From: Kalmanozyma brasiliensis GHG001
Taxonomy: Eukaryota; Basidiomycota; Ustilaginomycetes; Ustilaginales
Assembly (NCBI RefSeq): GCF_000497045.1
Contig: NW_015961963.1
Coordinates: 186,001-250,000, forward strand
Direction of reading: 5' to 3'
DNA length: 64,000 bases
The notes beneath the pieces were generated by a model. The model ran no database searches, was not told the origin of the DNA, and worked only from the letters and a program-made list of their open reading frames with translations. A program made the position numbers and the translations under genes. Every line of letters starts with the position of its first letter. Position 1 is the stretch's first letter. This document shows, in pieces, positions 38,835 through 48,402 of this stretch.

Positions 38835-40820
38835 CTAGACCTTCCACTTGCGCATCCTCTTGACCGAGCGAGGGTGATTGCCTGTCTTGCTAGTCGTCGC
38901 ACCACCGGCCAGACCGCCGCTGGCGATAGTGCTGCCAGGCGCGTACCAGACATTCTTATAGTTGACTGGGCCAGGCACTCGCACGCCTAGCTGTTCTGCG
39001 TTCCCCTCACCGCCGCTGTACGGCTCAGCATTGGCAGCGACGATGGACTGCGATCTTGACCTGCTCGGAATGACCGCGGCGTTGGGGTTCGACCCGAAGT
39101 AGTGGCCGTAGACTCCACCCGGTGTTGGTGGGTAGGGCGTGATAGGACCACCGACCGACGCCGAGACAGGCGTGAGCGGCGACATGAGCGGCTCGCCGCC
39201 CCAGCCGAGGGACATGCCTATGCCCAAAGGTGTGCCGGGAGCTGTGACTGAGCTTGTGTTGCCAAAGTTTGCAATAGAAGGTCTGCGGCTGCCTAGCGGG
39301 GTAGATGGCTGGGAGGGCGAGTTGAACGCAGATGCAGGTAGACTGATCTTCCGGTTGAGTCGCAGCGTGAGCCCACTCGCAGGTGTCTTGGGGACAGCAA
39401 AGCCTCCGGTGGTAGCTGATGGTGCTGGAGCTGGAGACGCAATGGCAGGCGGAACATTGACTTTCGCAGGTGCGTCCTTCTCCACAGTTGTTGACGAATC
39501 GCTGTTCCGCGTCGACGAAGCGCTGTATGCTAACGCTGCAGCCCCGTCCGTGTTCTGGATCAACCTTCGCAACGAAGCTTCCACGAGCCTCGCATTCGCC
39601 AGCTTCCGGTTGACCAGCAGCAGCGGGTCCTTCTTGCTCTTGTTTGTCTCCTCGTCGTCATCGTCCGCGCCGCCGAACGAAGATCCGTACGCGTTGGTCG
39701 GGAACGCGGGCGTCTGCATCCATGCGTGTCTCGGTGGCATCCCTGGCAGATGTCGTGGGACGATGTGGTCGGCCACTCGCCGCCATGCTTGTTCGCCAGA
39801 TGTGAGCGCCCGCAGATCTCTCGCTGAAGACGACGTTGATGCCGAGGGGCCGAGCTCGCCTGTGACGGGCGGACGCAGCTTGTCTTGCCGGCGTTGTCTC
39901 TTGGCAAGGGTTCGTGCGATGTCGTGCTTGCGCTTCATGACGCGGGCATGTACAGCTCCGCGTCGATTGCCGTGATCGTCGTCCGAGTCGCTGCTGACTA
40001 ACCAGGCGTCCATCTCGGAGCCGTCATCCGAATCGGACGGGAGGAAAGCGTTGCTTCCCTGCGTCCAGTCTTCTTCTTCATCCTGTTCGCTGTCTGCAGG
40101 TTGCCTCGCCTTTTCTGCTCTCCTTCCTTTTGCCTTGTACGTTGCAGGCGCACTGGCGTGCTCGCTTGCTTTACTCCTTGCCTGCGCCCCTGCCTTGTTC
40201 TTCTCATCCTCCTCGTCCGCTTCTCGTACTTGCTGACGGTGAAAGTCGCGCAGCTCCCTAATGGGCTGACCGTGCGTCTCGAGCGCATATATCAGATCCC
40301 TTGCAGACTGTTGTCCTCGACAGGACAATTCAGCCGCGTGCGTAGCAGCCGAAAAGACCGAGGTGAGGAACTTCTTCATCAGCTGGCTCACCTCGTTGAG
40401 CGCCGAAGCAGTTGTCGCGTCGAATCCCGCTCGCTTCGCCTGCGCTGCGATGAGCTGATGAAGAGCATTGTCAGCGCTCGAGTCGTCGACATAGGGTATC
40501 GCGTACGGAACACGCGAGGAAGATGCTACAGTAGTAAGAGGTGGGCAATGGGTGATAGGTCTCTGCTTGCGCTTGGGCTGATAGGGTTTGTCATCGCCAG
40601 CTGCTGCGGCTGAGGATGCAGACTGATTGACTGATCGAAGCGGAGCATCAGACTCCGGTCTTGATGGCTGCTGTTGTGATGCTGTCATTGATGCGCCGTT
40701 GGATGAAGAAGCGAGCTTCGCATCCGCAGCTGCGCGGCCACTGGCGTTGGAACTGCCTCCGCCGAAGAGCGCCGTCGAGGATGAGGTCACGGCCCAGCTG
40801 GGCACGCTTCCTGCCGGCAT
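38835..40820 (-). CDS. TAF8: TFIID subunit TAF8-like histone-fold protein (661 aa)
   Basis: The ATG at 40820 (MPAGSVPSW) is the first in frame; 5' of it the frame reaches a TAA. A histone-fold (bromo-associated) domain lies at about 115-190 (LHQLIAAQAKRAGFDATTASALNEVSQLMKKF and SARDLIYALETHG). The second TAF8 hallmark, a Pro-rich segment around residues 345-370, reads VPRHLPGMPPRHAWMQTPAFP, followed by a helix near LANARLVEASLRRLI. TAF8 pairs with TAF10 and bridges TAF2 in the TFIID core. The rest is acidic linker and a Ser/Pro/Gly-rich C-terminus ending in a basic KRMRKWKV, a possible nuclear signal. Longer than the usual 300-600 aa. Single exon. Confidence 0.85.
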   Translation of the reverse strand: MPAGSVPSWAVTSSSTALFGGGSSNASGRAAADAKLASSSNGASMTASQQQPSRPESDAPLRSVNQSASSAAAAGDDKPYQPKRKQRPITHCPPLTTVASSSRVPYAIPYVDDSSADNALHQLIAAQAKRAGFDATTASALNEVSQLMKKFLTSVFSAATHAAELSCRGQQSARDLIYALETHGQPIRELRDFHRQQVREADEEDEKNKAGAQARSKASEHASAPATYKAKGRRAEKARQPADSEQDEEEDWTQGSNAFLPSDSDDGSEMDAWLVSSDSDDDHGNRRGAVHARVMKRKHDIARTLAKRQRRQDKLRPPVTGELGPSASTSSSARDLRALTSGEQAWRRVADHIVPRHLPGMPPRHAWMQTPAFPTNAYGSSFGGADDDDEETNKSKKDPLLLVNRKLANARLVEASLRRLIQNTDGAAALAYSASSTRNSDSSTTVEKDAPAKVNVPPAIASPAPAPSATTGGFAVPKTPASGLTLRLNRKISLPASAFNSPSQPSTPLGSRRPSIANFGNTSSVTAPGTPLGIGMSLGWGGEPLMSPLTPVSASVGGPITPYPPTPGGVYGHYFGSNPNAAVIPSRSRSQSIVAANAEPYSGGEGNAEQLGVRVPGPVNYKNVWYAPGSTIASGGLAGGATTSKTGNHPRSVKRMRKWKV

Positions 40821-41358
40821 GTTGTCGACGAGGGCTCCGAAATGCCCTGCGATTCGAACAGCCAAACGTTACTGCGAGAAGAAAGGATGCGGTCAGGGAA
40901 CAAGGATGGAGAGTCGCGATGCGATCATGTGCGTTCAGCTGGCTTCTGACCTCGAGCCTAACAGCCGTGGATTTTTATATTGTGTTAGGTTGCGATCAGC
41001 GTCGCCTCCACCTCGAGCCAAAAGTCACCTCATGGCCGCCGTGCATGGCGCGAACAGATCAGCTTGGCTTGTATCCTTCTCGACCACTTCTTCCTGGCAA
41101 CACCCTTTCGAGCCTCATTCGCATCGACCCTCATCTTACCACACTTCGGCTTCATTCGCGACTTTAATGCTCATTGGCAGAGCAGCTCGCGCGACTACCA
41201 CTTCTTCTGTCCCGCTACCACGCCAGCTCCCTCTATCTCGGGCATCTCGGCGTCTCTTCTTGTCCACCACCGCACAGCTCCGCTGCACGCAACAGGATCG
41301 AGCCGAACGACTCATCGAGCTTCGACGCAAATTCTCTCAGCCATCACAGACAAGAGCC
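40821..41358. promoter_or_regulatory. Divergent region between TAF8 and the rhodanese-phosphatase gene
   Basis: Upstream of both genes. From 41167 onward it is an open frame continuous with the rhodanese-phosphatase and could be coding (see that gene). No other feature. Confidence 0.4.
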
Positions 41359-41980
41359 ATGTCGTTCCAGCCGCTGTACAAGTATATCGACCGAGACAGC
41401 CTTGCGGAGCAGGTGCGCAAGACTGGCTCCGATACCAAACAGCGCGAGGTCGCCATTGTGGATGTCCGAGGTACGTTTCCCTTCGTCCCCGCTTTCGACC
41501 CCTTGGGCTCATACTGATCCTCTTCTTGCTTCTGCCCGGCGATATGCAGATGACGACTTTGAAGGAGGCAACATCCTCAATGCGCGCAACCACCCATCCT
41601 CCACCTTCCCGGATCAAGTGCAAGATCTGATCTACGGGCCTTTGAAGGACTACAAGCAGGTGGTGTTCCACTGCCATCTCTCGCAAGCGAGAGGACCGAA
41701 GGCCGCGGGACAGTATGCGCAAGCCAGGCAGGCCGCCGTGGAGGCGGGAAAGCTGGAGAATGAAGGGGAGCAGAAGCAGGAGGTGCTCGTGCTCCGGGGC
41801 GGCTTCAGCGAGTTTCAGGACAAGTACAAGGTGGGTTGCTCAGTCACGCATTCGGATCAGTACGAAAGATACGAGGGAAAGGTATGCTGACCATCACTTC
41901 TCACGTCCTTTGCGATCGCACAGAAAGACCCTGCCGTGGTCGAGAAGTACGATGCTTCCGCGTGGGAGCACCGCGACTGA
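41359..41980 (+). CDS. Small rhodanese-fold, Cdc25-like phosphatase (149 aa; possible 213-aa form)
   Basis: Three exons: 41359-41470, 41550-41830 and 41924-41980 (introns of 79 and 93 bp, phases consistent). The product follows single-domain rhodanese/Cdc25-type proteins such as yeast Ych1 and fission-yeast Ibp1: VAIVDVRDDDFEGGNI near the N-terminus and the active-site loop HCHLSQARG, a Cys-x5-Arg phosphatase signature. Arsenate reductase Acr2 shares this fold, so phosphatase and arsenate reductase activities are both possible. An in-frame ATG at 41167 would add 64 residues with seven Arg and no acid in the first 40, a mitochondrial-type presequence. The 3' end is 77 bp from the convergent crotonase gene. 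Confidence 0.88.
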
Positions 41981-42057
41981 CTCATCGCACCTCTTCATAC
42001 AAGAACACAGCACACTCTCGTAGAAATAGATCGTTGAGATTGTGCTTTATTCGTGTG

Positions 42058-43032
42058 TCACAACTTGCTTCTCGCCTTGCGATCAGCATCCCTCTGCTCG
42101 CCCGTTCTGTTGACAAAGGCACCCACCGCTCCCTCCTCGAAGAGCTTTTCCAGACTATTCAACCCTAACTCGAACTCTCTCTGCATTGCGGTCCTTAGCC
42201 CTCCTTTGAGTCTGAGATCGACTACTCCCTCGGCCCCATCCCGTCCCGCCTTCTCCGGCCCCTCCACCGTTGGATACATGGCATTGAGCATGCTCGTTCG
42301 GTCGTTGAGCATGCACGTCTGTGGATTCGCCGCCATCCCAGCGGCCACCTCAAGCGCCTTGACCATCACATTTGACCACCCTTCCTTTCCCTCACCCTTT
42401 GGTACGACATAATTGACGAGCCCCATCGCCTCCGCCTCTCTCGCGCCCACAAGTCTGCCCGTCAAGCTGAGCTCGGCAGCTCTCGACCCGCCTATAAGCG
42501 CAGGCAGCCGCACCGTGCCACCGTCTATCAGTGGTACGCCCCGCAGGCGACACAGCACGCCAAAGTGGGACTTCTCGCAAGCGACGCGCAGATCTGCCCA
42601 CAGAGCCAGCTCCAACCCGCCCGCGACGGCAAAGCCTTCCACCGCCGCAATGACGGGCTTGTTCATCGCCAGTCGGGTGATGCCCATCGGCGCGGGGGCG
42701 TCCAGGTTCGGATCGAGCAGGTTGCCGGCGTCAGAAGAGGACGCGGAGGAGAGGATAGCCTTGAGATCCGCCCCAGCACAGAAGGTGCCCCCGGCGCCGG
42801 TGAGGATTGCTACCTGCAGCGAAGGATCGTGGGCAAAGGCGGTGAATGCATCGTGGAGGGTGGTGGCGGTTGACCGGTCCACGGCGTTCTTGACAGACGG
42901 CCGATTGATTGTGCATACCATCGCCAGCGCCGGCTGGTCGGTGGGAAGGCGAGACGAGTAGGGATGGAGGCGCACGTGATTGATGGTCACTGCGCCCCCT
43001 GCGAGTGTCTGCGTTGGCGGTGGCGGAGACAT
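42058..43032 (-). CDS. Peroxisomal enoyl-CoA hydratase/isomerase family protein (324 aa)
   Basis: Crotonase fold: the oxyanion-hole segment GGTFCAGADLKAI, NKPVIAAVEGFAVAGGLELALWADLRVA, then RLRGVPLIDGGTVRLPALIGGSRAAELSLTG where the catalytic Glu/Asp residues lie, and the trimerisation helices. The last three residues are SKL, a canonical peroxisomal targeting signal (PTS1), preceded by basic residues (RKAR). So it likely hydrates or isomerises enoyl-CoA intermediates inside peroxisomes (beta-oxidation or a side pathway). Substrate chain length cannot be told. Single exon; starts at MSPPPPTQTL. Confidence 0.92.
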   Translation of the reverse strand: MSPPPPTQTLAGGAVTINHVRLHPYSSRLPTDQPALAMVCTINRPSVKNAVDRSTATTLHDAFTAFAHDPSLQVAILTGAGGTFCAGADLKAILSSASSSDAGNLLDPNLDAPAPMGITRLAMNKPVIAAVEGFAVAGGLELALWADLRVACEKSHFGVLCRLRGVPLIDGGTVRLPALIGGSRAAELSLTGRLVGAREAEAMGLVNYVVPKGEGKEGWSNVMVKALEVAAGMAANPQTCMLNDRTSMLNAMYPTVEGPEKAGRDGAEGVVDLRLKGGLRTAMQREFELGLNSLEKLFEEGAVGAFVNRTGEQRDADRKARSKL

Positions 43033-43517
43033 GTTCTTTGGCGGAGCTGGCGGTTGTGAGTGGTGATAAAGCTAGACAAGCGAGATGATGAAGTGGGGGG
43101 TTGCAGCTCCGCACTCACGAGCCGCCTGGTCTCTTCAGAGATGTAAGGTCGCGGCTCTCACGCCTCCGAACCTGAGCCAAAAAGCCGAGATCAACACTGA
43201 GACTGAGGCTGTCAAGGGTCCAAGCTCCCAAGCTCGGCCCTGCCAAGCACATATGCACCCTGCAGATCCCCCTTGCAGCTGCTCAGGGGCATCCTCGCAC
43301 CTCCTCGACCTCTTCGTCTCATGCTTCGACCCCTAGACGCCCTCCTTGGGTCGTCGCTCTCGTCAGGCCGCTGCTTGCCTCATTCTGTTCAGCGCAGTCT
43401 TCTTCACGACTTCACCACTCATGAAAGCCCTCCGATTCCGGTCCTCGCCATAGACTTCGTCGTCAGCCTGCTCACCATCACCCGCAACCCCTACGGCAGC
43501 ATCGCAGACAAGCAGAG
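43033..43517. promoter_or_regulatory. Divergent region, crotonase / 43518 gene
   Basis: 485 bp with no supported gene; the part near 43518 is pyrimidine-rich leader. Confidence 0.4.
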
Positions 43518-46295
43518 ATGTCGACAGCAGTGACATCCAGATTCCGTCCCGCAGTACCGCCACGCTCATTGCCGACCATCACACTCTTCGCTCATCCGGC
43601 CGCTCGTCTCATCAAGATGGTCCCACAGTTGCTTCCCCCAGTGCGCGTCAACGGACACGTTCCTAGAGACACGCTCGGCACCGGTCGCGCCTCATCCAGC
43701 GATGTAGTGCTGACCGATGTCCACGGTCCTCTGTCACTCCTGCTCGTTCCGGATCCGCTCGACCCAACCATCGCCACCCTCGTCCTATCCATCGGCTTCA
43801 CAAACGCCAACAACCTTCAAGGCGCTTCGCGACGCTTCGTCCTGCCGTTCCGCTCCTTCCAGCGCGATCCCGTCTCCGGCGAGCTTGTATCGCGATCCAA
43901 GGTCACAGGCTTCGACGCGGCTCACCGCCAGATCTATCCAGGCCTTGGCGCTGGTACCAAAGGTCTCGACGGCGGAAGCTTTTGGTTCTTCGAAGATGTT
44001 GGAGAGGAAGGCGCTTTCGATCGATATCGGTGGGAGAGAGATGGAGTCGGTCGGCGCGCCATCTGGACCGTGTGGCTCATCAGCACCCCCTCTCCCGTAG
44101 TGCAGCATTTGCAGGATCTGCTTTGCTCTTATCCAGCTCCAGCCCCTCCGCTGCCGCGCTGGCTTCAGGAGCGCAACGGATTCCCCTGGCAAGATCGCTA
44201 CTTGGCTGTCGACAACGCAGTCAGTGCTGGCGAGCCTGACTCGACCTCTCAACGACCGCTGCCCTCAATCCCTCTCGCTGCTCCAGAAGCGCTCAAAGAG
44301 GAGACTGCCGCACCACTCTCTTCGCCTGTCGCCAAGGATGAAGCCATTCCAATCATCGCACGAGGTCTGAATCGCTCCGTCGTGCTTTCCGAATACAGGA
44401 ACAGCTTGGTCGCCGTCGACAACCTCACAGGTCAGATCGCCGGCGTACTCGCATCCAACATCGATCTGGATCCTGATGCCGCAGAGTCCAATTTGGACGA
44501 GGCAAACACAGCTAGCAGCGATGGATTGGAGAGCGACGCGGACGGGGCGCAAGAAGCACAGACACCGCTCGATGAGCACGTGCGTACCCTGCACGACAAG
44601 TGTCAAGATACTGCGCTTGGCCTCGACGCCACCTCCCCTGTGCTGCCTCGCACCGATATTCTTCCGGGCGACATCGACTACAACAAGGACCTGCCCACTC
44701 CACGCCCAAGCACCATCGTCCAACGACCCGCATCCGTGTATCGCGACACGCCGGCCCCTGACTCTCGCCCACCCTCCATCCTCGCAGACGACACCTTCAG
44801 CCCGCCACCCTTGCCACCCAAGCGCTCGACCTCTGTCTCTGCGGACGTACCCCTCTCACACCGCACGAGCACGACCTCAGCCTTCTTCAGCGTCGCATCT
44901 GACGCCGGCGCGGCGAGCTACGACTCCGACGCCCTCGAAATCCACCCACGCGACATCACGCATGCCAGTCTCATCTCGATTCGTGACCAAGCGGCGAGGG
45001 ACGTCGAGAAGCATCGGCCGGAGCTGCTGCGTGATCTGCAGGTGGATGACGGCGAGGAGGGCGAGGTGTTGGGCGCGGCTGGGAGCAGTGTTGATGGGCC
45101 TGTGGCGAGGGTCTGGCGCAAAGCGGTGCAGGCAAAAAAGAGATGGAGCAAGGCTGGTCCCGCCGCACATGTCGAGGATCAGCCGGAGCCGGTGGTGAGC
45201 CAGGTCTCAATCCGCACAAGTAAAGCGGAGACGGCACTCGAGGCATCCGTGGACGGTGAGATCGCCTGTCAAAGCGAGTCGACGGTTGTTGCAGCGGCAA
45301 CCGCTGAAGCTGACGGTCCGCCAACGATCAAGGCCCGCTCGAGCAACCACCTCCCGCGCTCGACGCTGCGCACCGACCAAGTGCGGTGCATCGAAGACGG
45401 CGTGTGGCGCGAAGCACTCGACAACGGCCACCTGCCCATCGACGCGCCCTACACGCACCTCGCCGCTCGGGGCGGTTCCGCTCTCTACCCATCCTCGATC
45501 CTTTCGTTTCCGCGATCCTTCGCAGACGGGTCGGCAATCGAGCTGCTCTCTGCGGAAGACAAAGCGAGGAAAGCGCAAAAGGAGAAGCGCAAGCAGTCGC
45601 AGCGGGTGGAGAGGATGATGCAGGGCGGCACGGTGCTGATCGAGTTTCTGGCGGGGTCGAGTCGGATTGGTGCCAGCATCATTCGTAGTGCTGGTCTCAA
45701 TGCGGATGCTGGCGATCACGGTGCAAGCAAGCAGGTTGGGCCAACGGGCTTGTTGAGCTACGTGCCTGTGCTCCCGCAGCATCTGCTCGCTTTCTTTGGC
45801 CTGTCGACGGCGATCGACCGGTCTGAGACGGAGAATAAAGTCGCTGACAGCTCTGAGAGCGCGATTGCGCCGTTCTACTCTGCGTACCTGCCCAGTCTCG
45901 CCCTCCCTTCGATGCCGGATTGGTTGACGAGCCTGTTCAGCTTCACCGCCTCACCCTCAGCCGCGATTGAAGCAGCAGACGACCCGTCCGACGCAGAAGA
46001 GTGGGAGTACGCCATCCCGGATTTCGACCCCAACTCGCTGGCTAGCACGCCGCGGCCAGTGTATCGGCGCAAGCGACCGGTACCTTCTGCGATGAACGGG
46101 TTTGCTATCTCTGCGTCTGCTCCCTCGTCCAGCTCGAAAGCCGCCAACGAGGTGGACAAGATGGCTGGAAAGCGGCAGGAAAGGGCGGAGGCGGCGGCGC
46201 AGAATCGCTACTCGATCGTCCACATTGACAGCCTGGGCGTTGGGCGAAGAGCTTTTCTCAAAGGCATGCCGGGCATCGACGGGCTGCCATTCTAA
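43518..46295 (+). CDS. Uncharacterised protein, largely disordered (925 aa)
   Basis: The start is either 43518 (MSTAVTSRFRP) or 43617 (MVPQLLPP); the second gives a more natural ordered beginning. An ordered N-terminal region (about 40-230) has beta-like segments (ATLVLSIGFTNAN, RRFVLPFRSFQ, DGGSFWFFEDVG, RAIWTVWLIS), followed by acidic/Ser/Pro linkers with many TP and SP sites. Near residues 610-720 is another ordered block (DQVRCIEDGVWREALDNG to IEFLAGSSRIGASIIRSAG) after a Lys/Arg-rich helix (KARKAQKEKRKQSQRVERMM). No family recognised; presumably basidiomycete-restricted. Single exon, typical codon bias, so it is a real gene. Confidence 0.8.
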   Translation: MSTAVTSRFRPAVPPRSLPTITLFAHPAARLIKMVPQLLPPVRVNGHVPRDTLGTGRASSSDVVLTDVHGPLSLLLVPDPLDPTIATLVLSIGFTNANNLQGASRRFVLPFRSFQRDPVSGELVSRSKVTGFDAAHRQIYPGLGAGTKGLDGGSFWFFEDVGEEGAFDRYRWERDGVGRRAIWTVWLISTPSPVVQHLQDLLCSYPAPAPPLPRWLQERNGFPWQDRYLAVDNAVSAGEPDSTSQRPLPSIPLAAPEALKEETAAPLSSPVAKDEAIPIIARGLNRSVVLSEYRNSLVAVDNLTGQIAGVLASNIDLDPDAAESNLDEANTASSDGLESDADGAQEAQTPLDEHVRTLHDKCQDTALGLDATSPVLPRTDILPGDIDYNKDLPTPRPSTIVQRPASVYRDTPAPDSRPPSILADDTFSPPPLPPKRSTSVSADVPLSHRTSTTSAFFSVASDAGAASYDSDALEIHPRDITHASLISIRDQAARDVEKHRPELLRDLQVDDGEEGEVLGAAGSSVDGPVARVWRKAVQAKKRWSKAGPAAHVEDQPEPVVSQVSIRTSKAETALEASVDGEIACQSESTVVAAATAEADGPPTIKARSSNHLPRSTLRTDQVRCIEDGVWREALDNGHLPIDAPYTHLAARGGSALYPSSILSFPRSFADGSAIELLSAEDKARKAQKEKRKQSQRVERMMQGGTVLIEFLAGSSRIGASIIRSAGLNADAGDHGASKQVGPTGLLSYVPVLPQHLLAFFGLSTAIDRSETENKVADSSESAIAPFYSAYLPSLALPSMPDWLTSLFSFTASPSAAIEAADDPSDAEEWEYAIPDFDPNSLASTPRPVYRRKRPVPSAMNGFAISASAPSSSSKAANEVDKMAGKRQERAEAAAQNRYSIVHIDSLGVGRRAFLKGMPGIDGLPF

Positions 46296-46638
46296 CGATC
46301 ATCACGACACAATATGACTCAATGGTTTCGTAAAGGCTTCTGCATTTCACGTACGCAATGATACAGGTTCGCACTTTGCTCATGGCTGCCGTGTGTGACT
46401 CAGATCGCTTGCTCAATGAGGATCGCGCGTGACACAAACTGAATGGAGGGGGCAACGAATTGCATTCGACGGGACAACATGATGTATAGCGTACAAAAGG
46501 AGACGCGGAACAAGAAAGTCGTCGCAGACGAGGAGGGATAACGTGCGAGGAGCGGGGGAGAAAATTCTTGACGGGAGCTGCGGGAACTACGCACTGACGC
46601 CTGCGGATCGCGAGGCTGGGCGTGGTGCAAACAGATAC
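46296..46638. other. Convergent intergenic region
   Basis: 3' flanks of the 43518 gene and of the leftward 46639 gene. Nothing else supported. Confidence 0.4.
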
Positions 46639-47106
46639 CTAGACCTCGTTGCAGTTGACGAGCTCGACGCTGTGGAAGCCATCGATGCTGAGCAGGCCGG
46701 TGAAGAGCTCGGCCTCCTGGTTGGGCTCGCAGCCAACGCTGGCGCTGATGTGGAGTCCGTCCTCTTCGACGATGGCGGGGTCGAACACTACGCGCTCGGA
46801 ACGAACGTGCTGCTTGATTCGAGCGACATGGTCAGGCGCCTCGTCGAGGGTAGCGAAGGGCACGACTTATCTGGCGCGAACAGTGACGGGCTGAGTGACA
46901 CGGTTGTTGGCGATGTCCCACATGACGCTCTGCAGCATCTCGGTAGCGCCGGGAGCGCGGCAGTCCTTGGCAATGCGAGCAGCGAGGCCGTCGTTGTGCA
47001 TGTCGCGCATTATCATGCCGACCATCTCGTAATGCGTGGGGTTGCGGCCGACCTGGGGGGTCGAAGGAGTGGGGCGGGACCCGTCGATGTTGACGATGCG
47101 ACCCAT
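46639..47106 (-). pseudogene. Small gene interrupted by an in-frame TAA (79 codons, stop, then 75 or more codons)
   Basis: From the ATG at 47106 (MGRIVNIDG) a frame with strong G/C third-position bias runs to VTVRAR and a TAA at 46869-46867. The same frame then continues without further stop to a TAG at 46641-46639 (FATLDEAPDHVARIKQ ... ELVNCNEV), with equally biased codons and a clean antisense shadow across both halves. No plausible GT-AG intron removes the TAA, because there is no good donor upstream of it within intron distance. A TATA box, TATATAAG on the minus strand at 47238-47245, lies about 130 bp before the ATG. Options are a recent nonsense mutation (one C-to-T change from CAA), a sequencing error, stop-codon readthrough, or a short functional protein. 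Family not recognised. Confidence 0.6.
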
Positions 47107-48402
47107 GCTGAAACGAAGCGGCAAAGCTGAGGACGATATGAAGCAGGGCGTGTGAGGTTTTTGTCGAGGGCGATTGATGTCGACGTCTGTGAGGGGAATG
47201 GATTGGGAAAGGGAAGGGGGGACGAGGAAGCTCGATCTTATATATCCAACGCTCGATGCCAAAAGCCCTCTACAATCGCTGTTGTTCCGTGCTTCTGTTC
47301 CGCACAGGCTGCCGTGCTCAGCAGCTCTCAAAGCGTTCAATGCAAGACTCAGCTGACATCCCGCATCGTCGTGTCACCAACCTCATCAAGCATGCGCAGA
47401 GGCGACGAGATGAAATGGACAGACTTAAGCTTCTGCTGCGCACCAATGCTGCGCAATGATTTCGAGCAAGGCTGCAACTACCAGCGTCAAAAACATGTGC
47501 AAAGTGTCAACGCCCTCGTCGGCTTGGCGATGGGCTCCGTCGAGAAGCGGAAGCAGCATCACCGGAATCAAGGTTCGACACAGGCGCCGCCCGTGTCGTT
47601 ATGCGCAATCCTTTCATTCGGTCCTTCGCTCGATTGGTTTCCGCTCCCAAATTGCCTCTTGGCCGAATCAAACCTTGTTTTGTGCTCGCCGTCTCTCTCC
47701 CATTGGGATTGCCTTTACCCATCACACTTAGTATCTGTCACAACTGTCCGTCCGCCTGCGGTCACACTGAGTGAGCAAGGAAGAGTGGAAAGGCGAAGTG
47801 AGGCGGATCTGAGACGAAACTAACCTTAATTCTGGTCCGTCACGCAGCACCCTCTCCCGTCAAACTTGGCTTTCCTTCGCTTTGCGACCGCAACTTTGCT
47901 TCGTCAGAGCTCATTCGCTCGTCACATCGATTGATCGATGAGCGGAAGAGCCGAAAGACGAAGGGAGCCGGAGCTGAGGCGGAAGTAACCTTAATTCATC
48001 GGGTCACGTTTAGCGTTAGTAACGTTCGCATCGCTACCCTAGTTCAGATACATCCCATCGCTCCACCTGCAGTCACATCGATTGAGCATGCGGACAGGAA
48101 GAATCACATTCAATGGCTCTGGACAGGCTACACCTGACTCGGCATCGTCTGCTTGGCTGCGTCTATTGATACAGCCTCGGGGCAATGTCCGCAGTTTGAC
48201 GGCTCGCCTGCATAATTTCCATCATGCTTCTCATCGCGCCACATGTTCGCAATGGTTCATTCCCAGTCATCCTGAGGCCGCACAAAGTGGTGACCAAGTG
48301 AAAGCTGGTATCTTTCGAACGAGGCGCAAATCTGAGCACAAAATTAAAATACAAAAAAGACGAGCCGAAAACATGCCGCAAAATCATCATGCTGAAGAGC
48401 GA
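47107..48402. other. 1.3 kb intergenic region with degenerate direct repeats
   Basis: Contains the TATA box of the leftward gene and, from about 47750 to 48110, the direct repeats listed separately. No coding sequence. Confidence 0.5.
47750..48110 (+). repeat. Degenerate direct repeat, unit about 150-165 bp, two to three copies
   Basis: GTCACAcTGA/GTCACATCGA begins units at about 47761, 47921 and 48072. The first two units share the 12-mer TAACCTTAATTC at 47821-47832 and 47986-47997 (165 bp apart), with similar purine-rich middles (GGAAGAG ... GGCGGA). The third copy is truncated after GATTGAGCATGCGG. Non-coding. Confidence 0.6.
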
